From CACEUX01 sp964404235 (GTDB lineage: Bacteria; Fidelibacterota; Marinisomatia; Marinisomatales; UBA1611), in NCBI GenBank assembly GCA_964404235.1, contig CAYOJL010000035.1, positions 1 through 20,435 on the forward strand: a stretch of DNA of 20,435 nucleotides. Direction: 5' to 3'. This document shows positions 14,733 through 20,435 of this stretch, piece by piece (within the stretch, counting starts at the first letter, position 1; each line of letters begins with the position of its first letter). Under the pieces are notes generated by a model. That model made no database searches. It was given only the letters and a program-made list of their open reading frames with translations, and was not told the origin of the DNA. Made by a program: the position numbers and the translations under genes.

Positions 14733-15211
14733 TTATTTTTTGCTAATTCCTCATTGGTTTTACGTAAACGCTCTCCCAATACCCTAGCAAGGTTAAGCAT
14801 TATCTTATTTCCCAATTCAGGATATCTTTTCATTAGTGTCAAAAGATCGGTCCTGAAAAAACCTATAAGTCTAGAAGGCTGAGTAGCATGAGCAGAAGCA
14901 GAGCGAGGTTCTTCATCTAATAGAGCTAATTCACCAAAAAAATCACCTGTTTCCAAAGATGCAAATACAGTACCAGAGTCTGGATCTATTATTTCAACTG
15001 CTCCGTCCAAAATAACATACATGCCTTCTGCAGGGGCATGTTGTTTAAATATATGTTCATCTTTTTTATATGTTCTTTCATGAGTAAGGCGAGCTACTTC
15101 AGATAACTCCTTATCTGAAAGGTCATCAAAGATCGGAACACTTTCTAAAGCCTTTAATACTGGATCATTTTTTATATTTTTTCGAAAATAATTATTATAT
15201 AGTGCTTTCAT
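14729..15211 (-). CDS. Stand-alone cyclic-nucleotide-binding domain protein
   Basis: 160 residues. The fold begins VPIFDDLSDKELSEVARL (25-42), the usual N-terminal helix of Crp-type sensors, followed by beta-roll strands and the phosphate-binding cassette FFGELALLDEEPRSASAHA at 91-109. Glu94 and Arg103 match the residues that hold the ribose and cyclic phosphate in cAMP receptors, so ligand binding is plausible. A C-terminal helix region (about 115-160) follows, but no helix-turn-helix DNA-binding domain, so this is not a Crp-like transcription factor. The gene overlaps the AI-2E transporter start (TTGA) and lies 18 nt after a small membrane-protein gene. It may regulate the transporter by contact; that is inferred from context only. 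Confidence 0.9.
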   Translation of the reverse strand: MKALYNNYFRKNIKNDPVLKALESVPIFDDLSDKELSEVARLTHERTYKKDEHIFKQHAPAEGMYVILDGAVEIIDPDSGTVFASLETGDFFGELALLDEEPRSASAHATQPSRLIGFFRTDLLTLMKRYPELGNKIMLNLARVLGERLRKTNEELAKNN

Positions 15212-15229
15212 ACCATTTTATTCAAGTTT

Positions 15230-15499
15230 CTAAAATGTAGTGAATGAGCTGGAAATAATAATCTCAATAATGAGCAAGTAACAACCAGCAATAGTTTTTT
15301 CCCATATTTTTGCATCACTTTTCCATATCCAATATGTAAAAAGTATACCATTATAAAGAAATACCCATAAAGACACAATATTCAATGAAAGATCAAATTC
15401 ATTGAAATATAATAGGATAACAAATATTCCAATGCCAATACTTCCCAGAATAAATTCTGTTATATAATGAATTAATAAGGACTTTTTATTCTCATCCAT
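15230..15499 (-). CDS. Small membrane protein, unknown function
   Basis: 89 residues with three clear hydrophobic segments (about 13-30, 37-59 and 66-87), a charged N-terminus (MDENKKS) and the short loop KSDAKIWEK between the second and third. The ATG at 15499 follows the terminator of the preceding gene by about 35 nt. It is the first gene of a probable three-gene transcript with the cyclic-nucleotide-binding protein and the AI-2E transporter. No family recognised. Confidence 0.65.
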   Translation of the reverse strand: MDENKKSLLIHYITEFILGSIGIGIFVILLYFNEFDLSLNIVSLWVFLYNGILFTYWIWKSDAKIWEKTIAGCYLLIIEIIISSSFTTF

Positions 15500-15532
15500 A
15501 ATTTTGTTCTTTCATTAATTATAGTTTCTTAT

Positions 15533-15559
15533 AAAAAAGCCCCGATAATAATAGGGGCT
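15533..15559 (-). terminator. Intrinsic terminator of the MORN-repeat gene
   Basis: On the minus strand AGCCCC, a 10-nt loop and GGGGCT are followed directly by a run of six T. The hairpin starts 33 nt after the stop at 15592 and separates this gene from the small membrane-protein gene downstream. Confidence 0.88.
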
Positions 15560-15591
15560 AGATAATTTTTATTTTTAGGGAAATAAATTTT

Positions 15592-16050
15592 TTAATGTTG
15601 TTCACATTCGCTCCACCAACTTTCTCCACATTCACATTCATTCCCATCTCTATCCCAGCATTCTTTATCAATATGCCATTCCATTATTTTTCCATCTATG
15701 GTTTTATTATCATAGAAATATTCTGTGGCTTTGGCACCATTATCATACCAATAGGTCCAGAGACTATCTTTCTGACCAGTACGATAAGCCCCTTCTAATC
15801 TTTTTTGCCCATCCTCATACCAGTAGGTCCAAATACCTTCACGAAATCCATTATCGAAAGTACCTACCATTGACATTTTACCGGTAAAGTGAAACACCTC
15901 TTGCTTGAACAATGCCAGACCTTTCTCAGTATCTTTAAAGTAAGAGATACTACTTATTTTCCCATTATTATATGTTTCCACCACTCTAGAGGTATCACTT
16001 CCAAGTGCAAATGTCACAAGAAAAAATAAGGGAATAATATTTTTGTACAT
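15592..16050 (-). CDS. Secreted MORN-variant repeat protein (YwqK-like)
   Basis: 152 residues from the ATG at 16050; a GTG at 16071 would add seven residues but weakens the signal peptide. MYKNIIPLFFLVTFALG is a signal peptide. The body contains tandem MORN-type motifs of about 22 residues: GKMSMVGTFDNGFREGIW, TYWYEDGQKRLEGAYRTGQK, then SLWTYWYDNGAKATEYFYDN. This is the toxin-antitoxin-associated 'YwqK' variant of MORN repeats, which forms a beta-hairpin ladder. The last 30 residues are unusual: Cys-, Trp- and Glu-rich (ECWDRDGNECECGESWW), with four Cys, which could bind a metal or form disulfides. A terminator follows. Function unknown. Confidence 0.75.
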   Translation of the reverse strand: MYKNIIPLFFLVTFALGSDTSRVVETYNNGKISSISYFKDTEKGLALFKQEVFHFTGKMSMVGTFDNGFREGIWTYWYEDGQKRLEGAYRTGQKDSLWTYWYDNGAKATEYFYDNKTIDGKIMEWHIDKECWDRDGNECECGESWWSECEQH

Positions 16051-16071
16051 TAATTGTATGTATTGGTTCAC

Positions 16072-16467
16072 TTAATCTACTAATGCATCGGCATTAAAAA
16101 AACCTGCACCTTATATTGAGAACGAGCATTAATTATTATCTATTTATATAAGGATAATTAATATATAAATATAAATTATTAAGATGAAACTCTTACTTAT
16201 AGCATTAATTGCATATTTAGCAAAAAGAGGGATAATAATATTCCCATTTAATTTGAAATGGTTCTCTAAAAAAAATAATAATGAAAAAATAGAGAGATAG
16301 AGGAGGTAGAGAGGATGGCTGATTATGTTCACAGAGGTAAGGAGATTCCCCTCTACCTACCTATCAGTCTTCTATACTGCAAGACCAAGCATCACTAATA
16401 ATAACGATTTAAGGGAAAAGAACACTCGTGATGTACATCACACTTATAAATTAACTGACCAGGGTCA
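16072..16467. other. Gene-poor stretch with a dyad, two candidate tiny ORFs and a hairpin trapping a Shine-Dalgarno site
   Basis: No convincing gene lies in these 396 bases. A 6-bp dyad, TAATGC-ATCG-GCATTA (16081-16096), sits about 30 nt upstream of the MORN gene start. On the plus strand, a 38-codon ORF (16184-16300) reads MKLLLIALIAYLAKRG and continues basic. It is followed by a 27-codon ORF (16315-16398, MADYVHRGKEIP and onward) preceded by a strong AGGAGG (16301-16306). The AGGAGG falls in a long imperfect hairpin. A minus-strand ORF of 62 codons (16144-16332) overlaps all of this and is mostly low-complexity hydrophobic. I rate none of the ORFs above 0.2. Confidence 0.4.
16296..16365. 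repeat. Imperfect inverted repeat forming a long hairpin
   Basis: GATAG (16296-16300) pairs with CTATC (16361-16365), and AGGTAGAG (16304-16311) with CTCTACCT (16351-16358), extended by GG/CC. A 3-by-2 internal loop separates the two stems. The apical part, about 33 nt, holds the ATG at 16315. No run of T follows on either strand, so it is not an intrinsic terminator. Confidence 0.45.
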
Positions 16468-16743
16468 TTATTTTTTTAGATTGTAATACCATTCTCTCCA
16501 ACGAGTAAGAGGCTCGTATGAATTCAAAGGCTCTCCATAAATATCTCTATTATCTACCCATTTAATAAAGTAGAGCCAGAACACTGTTAACAATAGAATA
16601 ATAAACGCATCAATAAAAATATTAAAAACAGGAGTATTTGTTTTAAAATAATGTATAAATAGTAAAAAGATTATTAATCCAGGGATCGTAAAAGCTAAGG
16701 CATATGCAAGAGAGAGATCAATTTTCTTCAAAATAAAGATCAT
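16468..16743 (-). CDS. Small two-segment membrane protein, unknown function
   Basis: 91 residues with two strong hydrophobic segments (about 11-32 and 40-60) and a soluble, aromatic-rich C-terminal tail (WVDNRDIYGEPLNS and onward, ending in LTRWREWYYNLKK). The ATG at 16743 follows the stop of the alpha/beta-hydrolase gene by 6 nt, so the two are probably co-transcribed. The tail has several Trp/Tyr/Arg residues that could sit at a membrane surface. No family recognised. Confidence 0.65.
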   Translation of the reverse strand: MIFILKKIDLSLAYALAFTIPGLIIFLLFIHYFKTNTPVFNIFIDAFIILLLTVFWLYFIKWVDNRDIYGEPLNSYEPLTRWREWYYNLKK

Positions 16744-16749
16744 CCATTC

Positions 16750-17904
16750 TTATTTCACTAATTCTAATGAAATAGGGATCTCACCAAAATATACAGATTC
16801 TGGATCTCCATATTCTTTGATAGTTGTTGATATAATTGTGCTATCTCTTTGAACAATAGAATTAAAGATCTCTTTCCCCAAATATTTAACGATGACCTTT
16901 TTATCCATATCTATGAGTTGATCATTTAATCTGATGATCATATCAGAGGCATTTGTTTTATCAATATTGATGATCTGTCCATTGATGCTTGCGATAATCA
17001 ATGAACTTTCCAAGGGATCATTATTTTTTAACCAATAAAATCTATTATGAGTAACATCATCTTGTTTCCAAACAACTTTCTTTGGAAATGGGTTTCTAAC
17101 AAAATTGGAGATCCAAGAAATGGCTGAAGAATCTAAACCTTCCATCCAGTGACCTTTATTTTTGTGGATCTTAACCAAATGAGGATAGCCATTTAAATCG
17201 TTTTCTTTCAATGTTTTTAATTTGATCTTCCATTCCATTGCAACTTTGTTACGATCATAAGGCGTATCATTTTCTCCCATATGAATTGTAAAGCCGATAT
17301 TTCTTAATCCTAAAGGAGACGTTTCATTAGGATGGCCTGCCATCATTGCAGCCGCTGCAAATCTATCCGCCATCCTTGGGGCTAATTGATAAACTCCATC
17401 GCCTCCTGCAGAATAACCCATAAGATATATTCTATTGGGATCAACATTATGAAAAATGATCATGTTCTGGATCAATCTATTAAAAAAAGCATCGATGTGA
17501 TCCTGATGCCACATATTCCATGTATTCGTTGGAGAACGAGGTACTAATACGATGCCCTCTTTAAATGTATATAGTGTTTTGTGTCTGATCCATTGATTTT
17601 CATTAACTGAATCAGGAACACCTCCCCCTCCATGCAAAGAAAAGTATAAGCTCCAACCTGTTTCTGGTTCAGATCCAAAAAAGCTAAAATCGAACTTCAT
17701 TTCATTCTCACCTATCTTAATAAGTTGATCTTGCATCTCCTTATACCTATTGGATAGAACGTTTTTTTTATGATCTTCATAAAGTTTTTCCTTTAGGCTC
17801 TTTGCTTCAGATCTACTTAGAGAATTGGAGTTATTAGTTGCTACAGGCTTTACATTTTGGCAAGAAATTGTAATAGTAATGCATATTATTAGATATTTCA
17901 TCAT
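16750..17904 (-). CDS. Exported alpha/beta-hydrolase (esterase/depolymerase-like)
   Basis: 384 residues. The N-terminus (MMKYLIICITITISC) is a signal with a near-lipobox (TISC, Cys15), so the product is probably a lipoprotein, though the box is imperfect. A charged linker and helix (about 25-65) precede an alpha/beta-hydrolase domain. The oxyanion loop is LHGGGGVPDS at 90-99, the nucleophile elbow GYSAGGDG has Ser165, the acid is likely Asp213 (MGENDTPYDR) and the base His252 (NKGHWMEG). The layout resembles secreted phospholipase/carboxylesterase and PHB-depolymerase-like enzymes that act on ester-linked polymers or lipids. The last 100 residues (from about 275) form an accessory beta domain. 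Substrate unknown. It lies downstream of the propeller-gene terminator and ends 6 nt before the small membrane protein gene. Confidence 0.82.
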   Translation of the reverse strand: MMKYLIICITITISCQNVKPVATNNSNSLSRSEAKSLKEKLYEDHKKNVLSNRYKEMQDQLIKIGENEMKFDFSFFGSEPETGWSLYFSLHGGGGVPDSVNENQWIRHKTLYTFKEGIVLVPRSPTNTWNMWHQDHIDAFFNRLIQNMIIFHNVDPNRIYLMGYSAGGDGVYQLAPRMADRFAAAAMMAGHPNETSPLGLRNIGFTIHMGENDTPYDRNKVAMEWKIKLKTLKENDLNGYPHLVKIHKNKGHWMEGLDSSAISWISNFVRNPFPKKVVWKQDDVTHNRFYWLKNNDPLESSLIIASINGQIINIDKTNASDMIIRLNDQLIDMDKKVIVKYLGKEIFNSIVQRDSTIISTTIKEYGDPESVYFGEIPISLELVK

Positions 17905-17932
17905 GATTAGATCAGCTGAAAATCAAATTAGT

Positions 17933-17956
17933 AAAAACCCCACAAATATGGGGTTT
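17933..17956 (-). terminator. Intrinsic terminator of the seven-repeat protein gene
   Basis: AAACCCCA (17935-17942) and TGGGGTTT (17949-17956) form a perfect 8-bp stem with a 6-nt loop. On the minus strand it is followed by more T. It lies 31 nt downstream of the stop at 17988 and isolates the propeller gene from the hydrolase gene. Confidence 0.85.
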
Positions 17957-17987
17957 AATAGTTACCATGATCAATTTTATAATAGCA

Positions 17988-19103
17988 TTATTCAATGAAC
18001 ACACCAGTTGCCTCACCAAGCTGCCACTCAGCATCCTCTAAGTTTACCCTCTGCCCATTGCGATAGTAACAAGGAAAAATTGGGGAGTCATAATAAAGAG
18101 GGTCATTATAATCAGTTATAACTGTGTAATAAAACCCAACTGTTATCTTTATATCATTTGCGACAGCTATATCATAGAGCCATGTTTGTTGATCCTCGGC
18201 AACATTGCTACTTAATTCGTGTAGATTGCCATTTGTCCATTTACATCCAATATCAAATGTGAAAAGGCTCCCTGTGGTATAGCCAGCTAAATATATGTCA
18301 CTACCATTTAGGAATATTCCAAATGCAGTAGCACCATACCCACTTCTTGGGAGGTTAACCTTATTACCATTTTTCCAATAACAGGCATTCCAATTGTCTG
18401 TGCTTTGTGCATCGATTTCTCCTGCAATGTAAAAATCATTACCGTTAAAGGCGATATCATAGGCATCTCCAAAATAGCTAGTATTATGAAGGGTATTTAG
18501 GTTGCCATTCTTCCAATAGCATGCTATAGATGCATGGTTTTGGATTCGCCAACCCGTGACATAAACATCGCCATTATTAATACCAATGCTATTAGCCATT
18601 GCATCGACATTTGAATTTGTGAGATCAGTTCTTACCCCATTTTTCCAGTAGCATGCATTCGTTCCAAAAGTACTACCGTCAGACATAACACCTGATACAT
18701 AAACATCACCATTATCTACTGCTATATCAGTTGCTTCAGTGCTTGGGTCTCCGCCTCCTTCCAGATCATATCTGACTCCATTTATCCAGTAACAAGCTTC
18801 TCCATTCCAACCAGTTGAGTCAAACCACTGTCCTGCAACATAGACATCTTCATTATCAACAGTTATCGCTTCAGCTGCACCATATTCCAGGTCAACTCTG
18901 GCACCATCTACCCAAAAACAGGCAACCATTTGCGCCAAACTCGAATCCTGATAAAATCCTGAAATATATACCCGTTTACCTTCGATTATAGGTGTTCCTG
19001 TTGGTAATGATGGTTGCGAATCATCTTGCTCTGCTGCATTATCTTCACAATGCCAAGATATAAAAGCGAACAAGGGGATCATTAAGAATAAATATTTTTT
19101 CAT
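17988..19103 (-). CDS. Exported protein with seven propeller-like repeats
   Basis: 371 residues. The N-terminal 19 residues form a signal ending SWHC; the residue before Cys is unusual for a lipobox, so the protein may be released instead. After a polar linker come seven repeats of about 42-54 residues, beginning near 43, 86, 133, 179, 223, 269 and 317. Each has the pattern DVYVAG, a variable loop, ACYWKNG and then a short strand ending in L, and a spacer ending in a DIAV strand. The internal nucleotide similarity is visible as recurring ACYWKNG codings. Seven blades of one beta-propeller is the natural reading; ligand and function are unknown. The text resembles proteins described as 'uncharacterised repeat' lipoproteins in FCB bacteria. 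It has its own terminator and is the third gene in the right-hand run, 13 nt after the PKD-like lipoprotein. Confidence 0.75.
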   Translation of the reverse strand: MKKYLFLMIPLFAFISWHCEDNAAEQDDSQPSLPTGTPIIEGKRVYISGFYQDSSLAQMVACFWVDGARVDLEYGAAEAITVDNEDVYVAGQWFDSTGWNGEACYWINGVRYDLEGGGDPSTEATDIAVDNGDVYVSGVMSDGSTFGTNACYWKNGVRTDLTNSNVDAMANSIGINNGDVYVTGWRIQNHASIACYWKNGNLNTLHNTSYFGDAYDIAFNGNDFYIAGEIDAQSTDNWNACYWKNGNKVNLPRSGYGATAFGIFLNGSDIYLAGYTTGSLFTFDIGCKWTNGNLHELSSNVAEDQQTWLYDIAVANDIKITVGFYYTVITDYNDPLYYDSPIFPCYYRNGQRVNLEDAEWQLGEATGVFIE

Positions 19104-19116
19104 ATTTAAATTTATA

Positions 19117-20016
19117 TTAACGAGGGACTATCAGTTTTAATAAAATTTCATAATATGCATCTACATGATAAAGTGCATCATTAGTTGTAAAGTTTATGAC
19201 CAAAGTATGTGGTCCCGGGCTCAATGATTGTGGGCTAGCAGGATTAACAATAACAGAATCAGATGTACAGCCTTGGCCACCACCAGGAGCATGTCCATCA
19301 CCAATAACGTTACCATCTAATTCAAATTCAATTAGATCATATCCAGCTGACTGAGCTTCTCCTATACCTGAAAAATCTAATTCTAAAGTAATAGGAGAAG
19401 TGCCATTAACTTGAATATTTGCTGTAGCTGTTCCATATTGCGTATTAGAATTATTCCCACCACAATTGGCACTATCCTCTACTTTAAATTGTAGAGATTG
19501 AGAAATTTCTCTATTAGGTGTTTCCTGAACCGTTACATTCCAACCATAATCAGCATTCTCTACAATTCCATCCCAATAACCATTTACACCTGTGTTATTT
19601 GCATTTGATGAATTTGGACCACCCAATAATCCATTATCGGTTAATGTCCATTCTAAACCGCTAACCGGAACGGGGGTAAGTGGAGATACCTGTATAGGGA
19701 TAGTTCGTGCATCTGATGAACCAAGACCATCAGATACCTTACAGGTCACAAGGAAAACCCCTTTATCATTTGGAGGGATCCACTCTGTAGAGTCGCGCTG
19801 AGTAGAAAAAACTCCATTTGATGTTTCCCAGCTGAATGTAAGCTTATCGTTATCACCGTCCTCTGCTTCGCAATAGAGCATGATACCTATTCCTGAGATC
19901 GCAACAGAATCGCTAGCTGAAAAGGATAATATCTCGACAGGATTATTTTCTATTTCACAACTTATTAATAATAGCCAACTAATAGAAATGTAGCTAACAT
20001 ATTTAAGATATCTCAT
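19117..20016 (-). CDS. Lipoprotein with N-terminal PKD/Ig-like domain, unknown function
   Basis: 299 residues. The signal ends in the lipobox LISC (Cys20). Residues about 28-112 form a PKD/Ig-like beta sandwich: ISGIGIMLYCEAEDGDNDKL, then SFSWET-like strand and WIPPNDKGVFLVTCKVSDG. The C-terminal half (about 118-299) is a separate Gly/Asn-rich region. Its strands SPITLELDFSGIGEA, DLIEFELDGNVIGDGHAPGG and GPHTLVINFTTNDALYHVDA look like a carbohydrate-binding or similar jelly-roll module, but no catalytic site is visible. The ATG at 20016 overlaps the stop of the preceding gene by 4 nt (ATGA), so the two lipoproteins are translationally coupled. It is probably surface- or periplasm-anchored. 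Confidence 0.75.
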   Translation of the reverse strand: MRYLKYVSYISISWLLLISCEIENNPVEILSFSASDSVAISGIGIMLYCEAEDGDNDKLTFSWETSNGVFSTQRDSTEWIPPNDKGVFLVTCKVSDGLGSSDARTIPIQVSPLTPVPVSGLEWTLTDNGLLGGPNSSNANNTGVNGYWDGIVENADYGWNVTVQETPNREISQSLQFKVEDSANCGGNNSNTQYGTATANIQVNGTSPITLELDFSGIGEAQSAGYDLIEFELDGNVIGDGHAPGGGQGCTSDSVIVNPASPQSLSPGPHTLVINFTTNDALYHVDAYYEILLKLIVPR

Positions 20017-20369
20017 TGGACAGTGATCTCTATGGTACCAATATCTAGCCCATCATACTCATCTGTTACGCTACATGATATTGAAAACTTTCCTGACTCC
20101 TGTGGAGCGGTCCATATAGCCGTGTTATCTAAGTCCTCGCTAACAATCTCACCAACAGCAGCAAACCAGGAATAACTTAGAATTTCGTCCTTCAATATAC
20201 TTGAATCATCATCGTCACTTGCTTTACAAATAAGATTGACAACCCCTCCTTGTGAAACAGGGTTAGGCTCAGCTGTAATAAGACTAATAACTGGTTCATA
20301 ATTATGAATACAGCTTGGGATGGTGATTCCAGTAAATAAAATAGATAGTGTTAATAGAATATTTTTCAA
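20013..20369 (-). CDS. Small lipoprotein consisting of one PKD/Ig-like domain
   Basis: 118 residues: a signal with lipobox IPSC (Cys20) and one PKD/Ig-like domain filling the rest. The strands EPNPVSQGGVVNLICKASDD, ILSYSWFAAVG, TAIWTAPQESGKFSISCSVTD and LDIGTIEITVQ match the N-terminal domain of the neighbouring lipoprotein. The two genes look like partial duplicates, one with and one without an added C-terminal module. The start is TTG at 20369, with no ATG available. Its stop overlaps the next ATG (ATGA). Adhesive or scaffold roles are common for PKD domains; none can be shown here. Confidence 0.72.
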   Translation of the reverse strand: MKNILLTLSILFTGITIPSCIHNYEPVISLITAEPNPVSQGGVVNLICKASDDDDSSILKDEILSYSWFAAVGEIVSEDLDNTAIWTAPQESGKFSISCSVTDEYDGLDIGTIEITVQ

Positions 20370-20405
20370 GATCAGATATTTTCTAATTATTGAGTTTAAA
20401 TTTAT

Positions 20406-20435
20406 TTAGTCATCCAGATTACCGAAATCTACCCA
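20406..20435 (-). CDS. 3' end of a minus-strand gene at the right edge
   Basis: Nine codons and a stop, reading WVDFGNLDD, enter from the right edge. The stop at 20406-20408 lies 36 nt before the TTG of the small PKD lipoprotein, a distance typical within this run. The stretch is too short to identify and could be a chance frame. Confidence 0.35.
   Translation of the reverse strand, partial: WVDFGNLDD

Noticed and set aside
14729..15211. Crp/Fnr transcription factor
   Set aside because: The C-terminal helix-turn-helix is absent; only the nucleotide-binding domain is present.
15592..16050. Antitoxin of a toxin-antitoxin pair, as the YwqK label would suggest
   Set aside because: It has a signal peptide, no toxin gene next to it and its own terminator. 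The label reflects a repeat family, not a function here.
16081..16096. TAATGC-ATCG-GCATTA as a terminator
   Set aside because: The stem is short and AT-rich, with no T-run after it on either strand; at best it is an operator of the MORN gene.
16144..16332. A 62-codon minus-strand hydrophobic ORF
   Set aside because: It is low-complexity (Ile/Leu/Tyr-rich) translation of AT-rich DNA with no ribosome site or family likeness.

Overview
The window is AT-rich, gene-dense bacterial DNA, and most of its envelope proteins carry signal peptides or lipoprotein signals. One secreted protein (5226-6131) ends in a type IX secretion (T9SS) type A sorting domain. The left edge holds the start of a SusC/TonB-receptor-like protein, and PKD-type lipoproteins lie at the right edge. 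This points to the FCB superphylum. A marine lineage such as Marinimicrobia/Neomarinimicrobiota (SAR406) is my best guess; no rRNA gene is present to settle it.

Left part (1-7190). A truncated carboxypeptidase-regulatory-like/TonB-receptor-type gene (1-233, minus) is followed by a SRAP/YedK abasic-site sensor (426-1118, minus). This diverges from a phosphoglycerate mutase, gpmA (1214-1966, plus). A compact minus-strand run follows, read from 7011 down to 1959: a putative outer-membrane protein, a T9SS cargo protein, a DUF971 protein, a phytase-like/esterase-like propeller protein, a nucleotide pyrophosphatase/phosphodiesterase lipoprotein and an S1/P1 zinc nuclease. Five genes from 6131 to 1959 are joined by 0-2 nt gaps or 1-nt overlaps. 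The last three look like a set for degrading nucleic acids and phosphate esters outside the cytoplasm. A tRNA with anticodon CAU (7118-7190, minus) sits just upstream of the run.

Middle part (7277-13611). A plus-strand run encodes a SpoU/TrmH 2'-O-ribose methyltransferase, a class IV aminotransferase, an overlapping (ATGA) sulfotransferase-like protein and a CruF-like carotenoid-biosynthesis membrane protein. It ends at a probably bidirectional terminator and an intergenic segment with mutually exclusive hairpins. A small minus-strand lipoprotein then diverges from a large oligopeptidase B with a lipoprotein signal.

Right part (13620-20435), all minus strand. Contents, left to right: an AI-2E/PerM transporter coupled to a stand-alone cyclic-nucleotide-binding protein, a small membrane protein, a MORN-repeat secreted protein with its terminator, a 400-bp gene-poor stretch with a hairpin that traps a Shine-Dalgarno sequence, a small membrane protein, an exported alpha/beta hydrolase, a seven-repeat propeller-like exported protein with its terminator, and two translationally coupled PKD/Ig-like lipoproteins. 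The last few codons of one more gene lie at the edge.

No insertion sequence, CRISPR array, phage module or classical defence system is visible. The most unusual items are the aminotransferase-sulfotransferase pair, whose aminotransferase has a displaced candidate catalytic lysine, and the two structured intergenic segments near 10.55 kb and 16.3 kb.
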